Shown here: positions 1 through 5,187 of the stretch, in pieces
Numbering within the stretch: the first letter of the stretch is position 1
Layout: each line of letters starts with the position of its first letter
Source: Candidatus Omnitrophota bacterium
GTDB lineage: Bacteria; Omnitrophota; Gorgyraeia; 2-02-FULL-51-18; JAGOUK01
Reading direction: 5' to 3'
DNA: 5,304 bases
NCBI GenBank assembly: GCA_020058965.1
Contig: JAGVCY010000291.1
Location: 1-5,304 of the forward strand
Notes under the pieces: model-generated
The model's database searches: none
The model's input: the letters and a program-made list of their open reading frames with translations, nothing else
What the model was told of the DNA's origin: nothing
Program-made: the position numbers and the translations under genes

Positions 1-57
1 CCGGAGATTGATCGGGGGCGTTCGGGCCTCCTCGCTCAAGAGGGGAGGAGAAGAAAG

Positions 58-86
58 TTGAATTTGGTGAATAGTCCGAGTAGACT
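58..86 (+). promoter_or_regulatory. Weak candidate sigma-70 promoter before the toxin-antitoxin pair
   Basis: TTGAAT at 58-63 and TAGACT at 81-86 are separated by 17 bases, and each matches the sigma-70 consensus at four of six positions. Transcription would start near 93, on top of the GGAGG ribosome binding site at 93-97, which leaves almost no leader and weakens the call. A promoter somewhere ahead of 104 is expected, because no other start is evident for the TA pair and the overlapping xseA. The real promoter may lie upstream of the window. Confidence 0.22.
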
Positions 87-103
87 CGAAACGGAGGTAT
101 TCC

Positions 104-331
104 ATGCACAGCGTTAAAGAAATTATCAGGGAAGCTGAATCTCTACCCGTGGAAGATAGAACAACTCTGATCAACTCGCTCCTTCGGACTTTAAATACGC
201 CCAAAGCAAAAATTGACCGGGAATGGATCGGCGTTGCCAAGCGTCGTCTAGCAGATCTTCGCTCCGGTCGTGTGAAGTTGATCCCAGGAGACAAGGTTTT
301 TACCAAGCTTCAGAAACGCCTCGGAAGATGA
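104..331 (+). CDS. Type II antitoxin, putative addiction module component (Unstab_antitox family)
   Basis: A 75-residue protein matching the small 'addiction module' antitoxin family (Pfam Unstab_antitox, TIGR02574) in length and layout. An N-terminal helix pair (SVKEIIREAESLPVEDRTTL, residues 3-22) is followed by the family signature W42...AKRRLADLRSGRVKLIP (45-61) and a short basic tail. Such antitoxins bind and neutralise the adjacent RelE/ParE-fold toxin and usually repress their own promoter; here that is inferred from the family. The ATG start is well supported: GGAGG at 93-97 lies six bases upstream. Its stop overlaps the toxin start as ATGA (328-331), implying translational coupling. 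Codon use is more AT-rich than the downstream operon, consistent with acquisition from elsewhere. Family assignment is confident; activity is unknown because the partner toxin appears frameshifted. Confidence 0.88.
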   Translation: MHSVKEIIREAESLPVEDRTTLINSLLRTLNTPKAKIDREWIGVAKRRLADLRSGRVKLIPGDKVFTKLQKRLGR

Positions 332-639
332 CTTTTGGATTTCACCCGGCCGCGGAGGAGGAGTTTTACGAAGCCGTTCAGTACTATGAAGCTTTTGAAA
401 AAGCGTTAGCCCGTGATTTTTCCATCGAAGTTCATTCCGCCATCCAAAATATACTGGATTATCCGTCGGGCTGGCCCGTGCTCGAAGGCGACATCCGCCG
501 CTGCTTCACAAATCGGTTTCCGTTCGGAATTCTTTACAGCATAGAAAAAAAATCGGATTTTTATTCTAGCGGTGATGCACCTGCATCGGGCTCCCGGGTA
601 TTGGAAGACAAGACTTGGATAATTCGGAAATTCAAATAG
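328..639 (+). pseudogene. RelE/ParE-family toxin with a C-terminal frameshift
   Basis: The ATG at 328 overlaps the antitoxin stop (ATGA). The uninterrupted frame gives 103 residues. Its first ~74 fit the RelE/ParE toxin fold: FHPAAEEEFYEAVQYYE (4-20), the LDYPSGWPVLEGDIRRC stretch (43-59) and the strand NRFPFGILYSIE (62-73). The remainder (KSDFYSSGDAPASG and on) resembles nothing in the family. The expected C-terminus, IFILAVMHLHRAPGYWKTRLG, lies in the +1 frame at 557-619 and ends at TAA 620-622. Removing one A from the A8 run at 545-552 joins the two parts into a 97-residue toxin of normal length. As written, the last beta strand and the conserved His/Arg-rich end are lost, so the toxin is probably inactive. 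A sequencing error in the homopolymer, or slippage that restores some full-length protein, is also possible. The 3' end overlaps the xseA start. Confidence 0.82.
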
Positions 640-1856
640 ATCGGGCAGCGGTGCAAACCGACGGAGCCGAGAAGAAGATTTATACTGTCAGTCAGCTGAC
701 GCGCCTCGTGCGATTCACGCTTGAGGATCTTTTTAGTTCGGTGTGGGTTGAGGGGGAGATTTCGGATTTTACGCATCATTCGTCCGGGCATATGTACTTC
801 AATCTCAAGGACGGGGATTCGGCGCTTTCGTGCGTGATGTTCAAGCGGGAGAACACGCGGCTCAGGTTCAAGGCGGAAGCGGGGCAGAAAGTGCTGCTGC
901 ACGGGCGGGTGAGTATTTATGTGCCGCGGGGGCAGTATCAGCTCGTGGTCGATACGATGGAACCGAAAGGGCTCGGGGCGCTTCAGCTGGCGTTTGAGCA
1001 GCTCAAGACCAAACTTTTTAAGGAAGGGCTTTTTGACGAAGCGCGCAAGCGGCCGCTGCCGTTTTTGCCGCTTACGATCGGAGTGATCACCTCGCCAACC
1101 GGGGCGGTGATCCGCGACATGATGCATGTTTGGGAGCGGCGTTTTCCCAAGGTTCGCATTCTTCTGGCTCCGGTTCAGGTACAGGGTGCTTCGGCCGCGC
1201 CGGAGATCGTGAAGGCATTGGCCGACATGAATGAATTTGGTGAAGCGGATGTGATCGTCGTGGCGCGCGGCGGCGGGAGTCTCGAGGACTTGTGGGCGTT
1301 TAACGAAGAGTCGGTGGCCCGAGCGATCGCCGCTTCTCACATACCGGTGGTTTCCGCGGTGGGACATGAAGTGGATTACACGATCGCGGATTTTGTCGCC
1401 GACCGGCGGGCTCCGACGCCATCCGCCGCGGCCGAAATACTTTTACCATCGCTCGCGGAGCTGGAAGCAGGCTTGAAGGATACCGGCGCGCGGCTCGCAC
1501 GGATCTTGCGGAGGGAAGTGGATGATCGACGCGAAACGCTTGAGCGGCTCAAGGCCTCGCGCGTTTTTTCTCGGCCTCAGGTTTTGGTGGAAGACTTGCT
1601 TCAGTCCGTGGATGGGCTGGCGCGGCAGTTGGAAACGGCCGCGGGCCGGCGCGTCGCGGACTGCGGCAAGGAAGTGAAGTATTTGGCGGGGCAGTTGGAG
1701 GCGCTGAGTCCTCAAAAATGTCTCGAGCGCGGATACAGCATCGTGTTTGACGCGGCTGACGGGGGCATTATAAAATCCACGCGCCAATTGGATCGGTCGC
1801 GTTCGTTACGGATCCGCGTCGCCGATGGTGAGCGGGAAGTCACAAAATCAATCTAG
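615..1856 (+). CDS. xseA: Exodeoxyribonuclease VII large subunit
   Basis: Large, catalytic subunit of exonuclease VII, a cytoplasmic, metal-independent nuclease that degrades single-stranded DNA from either end and works with several XseB subunits. Residues ~22-117 form the N-terminal OB-fold (IYTVSQLTRLVRFTLED, WVEGEISDF, then SGHMYFNLKD). The catalytic domain carries ITSPTGAVIRDM (158-169), RGGGSLEDLWAFNEE (218-232) and SAVGHEVDYTIADFVADRRA (247-266), all typical. A helical segment (~275-360) and the C-terminal ALSPQKCLERGYSIV block (363-377) follow. At 413 residues it is shorter than the E. coli protein (about 456), mostly in the helical region. The TTG start at 615 has GGAAG at 603-607, seven bases upstream. 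A GTG at 651 is a possible alternative, since conserved sequence begins only at residue 22, but it lacks a clear ribosome binding site. The 5' end lies inside the toxin gene, suggesting co-transcription and coupling. Confidence 0.96.
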   Translation: MDNSEIQIDRAAVQTDGAEKKIYTVSQLTRLVRFTLEDLFSSVWVEGEISDFTHHSSGHMYFNLKDGDSALSCVMFKRENTRLRFKAEAGQKVLLHGRVSIYVPRGQYQLVVDTMEPKGLGALQLAFEQLKTKLFKEGLFDEARKRPLPFLPLTIGVITSPTGAVIRDMMHVWERRFPKVRILLAPVQVQGASAAPEIVKALADMNEFGEADVIVVARGGGSLEDLWAFNEESVARAIAASHIPVVSAVGHEVDYTIADFVADRRAPTPSAAAEILLPSLAELEAGLKDTGARLARILRREVDDRRETLERLKASRVFSRPQVLVEDLLQSVDGLARQLETAAGRRVADCGKEVKYLAGQLEALSPQKCLERGYSIVFDAADGGIIKSTRQLDRSRSLRIRVADGEREVTKSI

Positions 1857-1887
1857 ATCCTTCGGCCGCCTACGGCGGCTCCAGGAT
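1857..1887. repeat. REP-like palindrome between xseA and xseB
   Basis: A 31-base hairpin: ATCCT (1857-1861) pairs with AGGAT (1883-1887), a 3x3 internal loop (TCG/TCC) follows, then GCCGCC (1865-1870) pairs with GGCGGC (1874-1879) around a TAC loop. The outer halves, GATCCTTCG and CAGGATGAC, resemble a short intergenic palindrome I recall as dispersed in many bacterial genomes (GTCATCCTGAG...GAAGGATC). That recollection is not verified here. It begins directly after the xseA stop and fills most of the gap to xseB. As RNA it could protect the upstream message from 3' decay or alter xseB translation. There is no T tract after it, so it is not a classical terminator. Only one copy is in the window. 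Confidence 0.72.
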
Positions 1888-1900
1888 GACGGGAAAAAAT

Positions 1901-2158
1901 ATGACACAGAACAAAGAAGCGAAGTTCGAAGATCAGCTTAAGAAGCTCGAAGATATTGTCGGCCGCATGGAAAGCGGCGACCTCACGCTCGACGAGTCGC
2001 TCAAGCTGTATGAGGAAGGCGTCAAGCTGTCACAAAGCTGCACCAAGCGTTTGGAAGAGGCCCAGAAGCGCATCGAAGTGCTTTTGCGCAGCAGTTCCGG
2101 CGAATTGAGCGCGGTGCCAGCGGATGACGATCTCAAACCGAAAAAGCCCAAGAAATAA
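1901..2158 (+). CDS. xseB: Exodeoxyribonuclease VII small subunit
   Basis: Small subunit of exonuclease VII. Several copies bind the helical region of one XseA chain and are needed for stable activity on single-stranded DNA. From this start it has 85 residues, close to the usual ~80. The family core is clear: KFEDQLKKLEDIVGRMESGD (8-27), then LTLDESLKLYEEGVKLSQSC (28-47) and KRLEEAQKRIEVLL (49-62), forming the expected pair of amphipathic helices. A lysine/proline-rich tail (KPKKPKK) ends the protein. An in-frame ATG at 1886 would add MTGKN, but it lies inside the palindrome at 1857-1887 and directly abuts AGG with no spacing, so 1901 is preferred. The ribosome binding site of 1901 is weak (GGGA near 1891), so expression may rely on coupling to xseA. 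It is co-directional with xseA and the synthase gene, as in many bacteria. Confidence 0.93.
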   Translation: MTQNKEAKFEDQLKKLEDIVGRMESGDLTLDESLKLYEEGVKLSQSCTKRLEEAQKRIEVLLRSSSGELSAVPADDDLKPKKPKK

Positions 2159-2167
2159 TTTCATAGA

Positions 2168-3052
2168 GTGCTGAAAAAAATATCTCACGCAGTCCGCTCA
2201 AAAAGTTTCGAATGCGAGGCGCGAGCAACGAAGCAGGCGGAGCTTTTTCAGCGGACTGCTCGGGTGGCGGACCGCGCGCTCGACCGGCTTCTGCCGGCAA
2301 AAAGTCTATACCCGGCGCATTTGGCCGAGGCGATGAGGTATGCGGTTTTTTCGGGCGGAAAGCGCGTGAGGCCATTTTTAGTTTTGCAGGCCGCGCGGGT
2401 GTGCGGCGCAGCTGAATCCAAAGTCCTGCCGTTGGCCGCCGCGATCGAAATGATACACGCGTATTCGCTCGTTCATGATGATCTGCCGGCGATGGATGAC
2501 GACGACTTCCGCCGCGGTCGGAAAACCTGTCACAAGCAATTTGATGAAGCGACGGCGATCTTGGCCGGGGACGCGCTGTTGACGCAGGCATTTTTGGTGT
2601 TGGCGGAGGCGAAAGATGTCGCGGAACCGCGCCGACGGCAGGTGATCGCGGCCGTGGCGCGCGCGTCAGGGGCCTTTGGAATGGTCGGCGGCCAAGCGGC
2701 CGACCTAAAACACCAGAAGAAAAAGGTAAAACTTAAAGAGCTTTCGCGCATCAACGCGCTCAAAACGGGATGCCTGATCACAGTGTCCTGCGAAGCGGCG
2801 GCGCTTTGGGCCGGAGCAGCTCCCGGGGCCGTTAAGCGTCTAAAAAACTATGGCAAAGAAGTGGGTTTTCTCTTTCAGCTGGTGGATGATATCATAGACG
2901 GCGACGGCTATGTCCCCCTTTTGGGCGCGTGCAAAACTTATGAGTTAGCCGCGAAGGTGCGCGATTGCGCCAAAGCCGCGGTTCGGCCGTTTGGCCCCCA
3001 AGCCTCGGAGCTTGAGGCGTTCGCCGATTTTTTGTTCGAACGCAAGGCATGA
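2168..3052 (+). CDS. ispA: Short-chain polyprenyl diphosphate synthase (farnesyl/geranylgeranyl type)
   Basis: Trans-prenyltransferase that condenses isopentenyl diphosphate with allylic diphosphates to make C15 or C20 products in the cytoplasm; the product length cannot be settled here. Visible motifs are GGKRVRP (63-69), the first Asp-rich motif HDDLPAMDDDD (103-113) followed by RRGRKTCHKQF (115-125), AILAGDALL (130-138), GMVGGQAADL (171-180), KTGCLI (199-204) and the second Asp-rich motif FQLVDDIID (236-244). After it the usual loop with a Lys/Asp-rich GK...D...KATY segment is missing: the chain runs GDGYVPLLGACKTYELA to the end, leaving only 50 residues after D244. The GTG at 2168 lies nine bases after xseB and has a poor ribosome binding site. 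Residues 8-31 are encoded by a palindromic repeat (2189-2260), so the N-terminus is suspect. A GTG at 2264 would give a 262-residue form starting just past the repeat. The symbol is by role; an idsA/crtE-type enzyme is possible. Confidence 0.9.
   Translation: MLKKISHAVRSKSFECEARATKQAELFQRTARVADRALDRLLPAKSLYPAHLAEAMRYAVFSGGKRVRPFLVLQAARVCGAAESKVLPLAAAIEMIHAYSLVHDDLPAMDDDDFRRGRKTCHKQFDEATAILAGDALLTQAFLVLAEAKDVAEPRRRQVIAAVARASGAFGMVGGQAADLKHQKKKVKLKELSRINALKTGCLITVSCEAAALWAGAAPGAVKRLKNYGKEVGFLFQLVDDIIDGDGYVPLLGACKTYELAAKVRDCAKAAVRPFGPQASELEAFADFLFERKA
2189..2260 (-). repeat. MITE-like palindromic element, short copy, inside the 5' end of the polyprenyl synthase gene
   Basis: Terminal inverted repeats GCAGTCCGCTCAAAAAG (2189-2205) and CTTTTTCAGCGGACTGC (2243-2259) pair over 17 bases with one C/G exception. 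The reverse complement of 2189-2259 aligns without gaps to the element at 4994-5105, with 61 of 71 positions identical, once that copy's central 37 bases are removed. The inner blocks CTGCTTCGTTGCTC and GCGCCTCGCAT are identical in both. The element occupies exactly 24 codons in the synthase frame and has no stop there. No transposase is encoded, so any movement would need one supplied in trans. No target duplication is evident. Confidence 0.85.
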
Positions 3053-3067
3053 GGGTTTTAAGGTTTT

Positions 3068-4996
3068 ATGACTCCGTTGCTTCCTAACATCAATTCACCC
3101 CTGGACCTGCGCAAGCTGCCCAAAGAAGAGCTGCCGCGTTTGGCCCGTGAGGTTCGCGACTGCATCATCGAGACCGTCTCTGAGAAGGGCGGGCATCTCG
3201 GTGCGGGCCTTGGCGTCACCGATCTCACCATCGCTTTGCACTATGTTTTGAACACCCCCGAAGACTTTTTGGTCTGGGATGTCGGTCATCAGGTGCAGGC
3301 GCACAAAATTCTTACCGGCCGCCGCGATGCTTTTAAAAAATCCTTCCGTCAGTACAAAGGAATCAGCGGGCTCGTGAACAGCGGCGAAAGTCCCTACGAT
3401 GTTTTTACCACCGGTCATGGCGGCCCGTCCATTTCGGCCGCGCTCGGTGTCGCCGTCGCCCGCCGCCGTCAGGGAAAAAACACCAAGGTTGTCGCGGTCA
3501 TCGGAGATACTTCGATCGCCAACGGAATGGCGCTGGAGGCGATGAATCACGCCGGGCATATTCGCGAAAATCTTGTCGTGATTTTGAACGACAATGAAAT
3601 GAGTATTTCCAAATCCGTCGGCGCGATGTCGCGCTACCTCACGCAGCTGATCTCGAATCCCACCTACAATCACCTGCGCGACGAAGTCGAAACGCTGATC
3701 GGCCGTTTTCCCAAGGTCGGCGGCCGCGTGCTTGGAAAGATCAAGTACATCGAAGAGGGCGTGAAACATCTTTTGGTGCCGGGCCAGCTTTTTGAAAATC
3801 TAGGCTTCCGTTATTTTGGTCCGCTCGACGGGCACAATATGGAAAGTATGCTTGATCTGTTTCCGAAGATTTTTTCGATGCAGGGGCCTGTCTTGATCCA
3901 TATTATTACGAAGAAGGGGAAGGGCATGCCGATGGCGGAAGCCGACCCGATCCGCTGGCACGCGTCCGCGCCCTTTGACATGAAAACCGGTGAGCTTAAG
4001 AAAAAATCAACGGAGCTTTCGTACACCGAAGTGTTCGGTCAGACGATGTGCGAGATGGCCGAAGCCGATCCGAACATTGCCGCGCTCACCGGCGGCATGC
4101 CGGACGGCACCGGACTTGTCAAATTCGGCCAGCGGTTTCCCGAGAGATTTTTTGATGTCGGAATTTCGGAAGAGCATGGCATCACTTTTTGCGCCGGGTT
4201 GGCGTACGGCGGAATGCGGCCCTTTGTCACGGTGTACTCCACTTTTTTGCAGAGGGCGTTTGACCAGATCGTTCATGATATCGCGCTTCAGAACTTGCCG
4301 GTTATTTTTGCGATGGACCGCGGCGGCCTGGTCGGCGAAGACGGCCCGACCCATCACGGCGTGCTCGACATTTCGTTTATGCGCAAAATCCCCGGCATGA
4401 CGGTGCTTGCGCCGCGGGACGGCAAGGAATTTGTGCAGATGCTGCATTTTGTGGTCGGGCATACTTCAGGACCGATCGCTCTGCGCTACCCGCGAGGTTC
4501 CGTCACGGAACTGCTTCATCCGGCACTGACCAGTCATGCGACTACTCCGATTGAGCTGGGCAAAGCGGAAGTGCTTCGGGAGGGCTCGGATGTGATGCTG
4601 TTTGGGTACGGCGCGATGGTGGGCCCCGCGCTTGAAGCGGCCGAAGCGCTTGAGCGCGATGGCGTCAGCGCGGGCGTGGTCAATGCCCGTTTTGCCAAGC
4701 CCCTCGATGAGGAATTGATCCTGGCCTGTGCGCAAAAAACCAAACTGATGGTGACACTCGAGGAAGGATGCGTGGCCGGCGGCTACGGATCAGCGGTGTT
4801 GGAAGCGCTGGCCGCGCATCAAGTGACGATCCCGGCGCTCTGCCTGGGAATTCCGGACCGCTTCATCGAACACGGCCCTCGCGCCACACTGCTGGATCTG
4901 TGCGGGCTCTCGCCGCAAAAGATCGTTGAATCGGTTCGTTCCGCGCTTCAGGGGATTTCGCCCTCGCCTGTCAGCTCCGCGTCAGCCGCCCGCTAG
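3068..4996 (+). CDS. dxs: 1-deoxy-D-xylulose-5-phosphate synthase
   Basis: Thiamine diphosphate (TPP) enzyme that joins pyruvate and glyceraldehyde 3-phosphate to give DXP, the first step of the MEP isoprenoid pathway; cytoplasmic. At 642 residues it has the usual length (~620-640). The TPP domain shows GGHLGAGLGVTDLT (41-54), WDVGHQVQAHKILTGRRD (70-87), GHGGPSISAALG (117-128), GDTSIANGMALEAMNHAG (146-163) and LNDNEMSIS (173-181). The pyrimidine domain has the activating Glu in GISEEHGITF (365-374, E368), YSTFLQRAFDQIVHD (390-404), GEDGPTHHG (423-431) and LRYPRGS (472-478). The C-terminal transketolase domain ends with GIPDRFIEHG (594-603). Two cofactor motifs differ from the E. coli forms (GHSSTS, GDGAITAG). 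The ATG follows the synthase stop by 15 bases, with TAAGG at 3059-3063 as ribosome binding site. The stop TAG lies within the terminal repeat of the 4994-5105 element, so the Ser/Ala-rich tail may have been reshaped by its insertion. Confidence 0.97.
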   Translation: MTPLLPNINSPLDLRKLPKEELPRLAREVRDCIIETVSEKGGHLGAGLGVTDLTIALHYVLNTPEDFLVWDVGHQVQAHKILTGRRDAFKKSFRQYKGISGLVNSGESPYDVFTTGHGGPSISAALGVAVARRRQGKNTKVVAVIGDTSIANGMALEAMNHAGHIRENLVVILNDNEMSISKSVGAMSRYLTQLISNPTYNHLRDEVETLIGRFPKVGGRVLGKIKYIEEGVKHLLVPGQLFENLGFRYFGPLDGHNMESMLDLFPKIFSMQGPVLIHIITKKGKGMPMAEADPIRWHASAPFDMKTGELKKKSTELSYTEVFGQTMCEMAEADPNIAALTGGMPDGTGLVKFGQRFPERFFDVGISEEHGITFCAGLAYGGMRPFVTVYSTFLQRAFDQIVHDIALQNLPVIFAMDRGGLVGEDGPTHHGVLDISFMRKIPGMTVLAPRDGKEFVQMLHFVVGHTSGPIALRYPRGSVTELLHPALTSHATTPIELGKAEVLREGSDVMLFGYGAMVGPALEAAEALERDGVSAGVVNARFAKPLDEELILACAQKTKLMVTLEEGCVAGGYGSAVLEALAAHQVTIPALCLGIPDRFIEHGPRATLLDLCGLSPQKIVESVRSALQGISPSPVSSASAAR

Positions 4997-5105
4997 CAGT
5001 CTGCTGAAAAAGCCGCATCTGCTTCGTTGCTCGGGAGCTTATGTAGCTATCGCTACACCGCGCTCCCTCGCGCCTCGCATCCGCGGCTTTTTGAGCAGAC
5101 TGCTA
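4994..5105 (+). repeat. MITE-like palindromic element, long copy, at the 3' end of dxs
   Basis: A 112-base palindrome. TAGCAGTCTGCTGAAAAAGC, extended by CGC (4994-5016), pairs with the end of the element (5083-5105) over 23 bases with a single mismatch. The centre holds GGGAGC (5033-5038) with GCTCCC (5062-5067), and inside that TGTAGC (5042-5047) with GCTACA (5052-5057) around a TATC loop. It matches the reverse complement of 2189-2259 apart from 37 central bases (5033-5069). It begins with the dxs stop codon TAG and is bounded by TA on both sides, which could be a TA target duplication or part of the repeat. It has no coding capacity. As RNA it would fold into a long hairpin that may stabilise the dxs message 3' end, but no free T tract follows. 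Confidence 0.88.
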
Positions 5106-5146
5106 ATGGTTTGGCTTGCACTCTCTGTGTTTATTTCGACTTTTAT

Positions 5147-5175
5147 TTGACAAGACTTGCTCATACTATTAAAAT
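5147..5175 (+). promoter_or_regulatory. Strong sigma-70-type promoter
   Basis: The -35 box TTGACA (5147-5152) matches the consensus perfectly. After a 17-base spacer comes TAAAAT (5170-5175), a five-of-six match to the -10 box. The surroundings are AT-rich, in contrast to the operon before it. Transcription should start near 5182, so this begins a transcription unit separate from the xseA-dxs operon. The ATG at 5188 would then have a leader of only about six bases. Confidence 0.72.
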
Positions 5176-5187
5176 GTTAACAATTTT

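Noticed and set aside
28..50. Inverted repeat CTCCTC...GAGGAG upstream of the antitoxin, a possible operator or terminator
   Set aside because: Only six base pairs around an 11-base loop in purine/pyrimidine-biased sequence, with no T tract and a competing shorter fold; chance is likely.
1..117. Frame-1 open stretch from the window edge to TAA 115-117 as the end of an upstream gene
   Set aside because: It overlaps the antitoxin start and ribosome binding site, resembles no known protein end, and cannot be judged without upstream sequence.
561..1367. 268-codon open frame on the minus strand
   Set aside because: It lies opposite xseA, which has clear family motifs throughout; the composition (Arg/His/Pro-rich) is typical of an antisense shadow in GC-rich DNA.
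2168..2178. TGCTGAAAAA just upstream of copy A, identical to ten bases of the copy B terminal repeat; possible remnant of another element copy
   Set aside because: Only ten bases, A-rich, and the matching outer half of the repeat is absent.
3095..3769. 224-codon minus-strand frame opposite dxs
   Set aside because: Antisense shadow of a strongly conserved gene, with no recognisable domain.
5083..5105. Rho-independent terminator formed by the GCGGCTTTTT end of the long element
   Set aside because: The T run is within the stem, paired with the AAAAA of the other arm, and no free T tract follows; termination is possible but not shown by the sequence.
4926..5150. 74-codon plus-strand frame overlapping the dxs end and the palindromic element
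   Set aside because: It is out of frame with dxs and more than half of it is element sequence; the Arg-rich composition and lack of a ribosome binding site argue against a gene.
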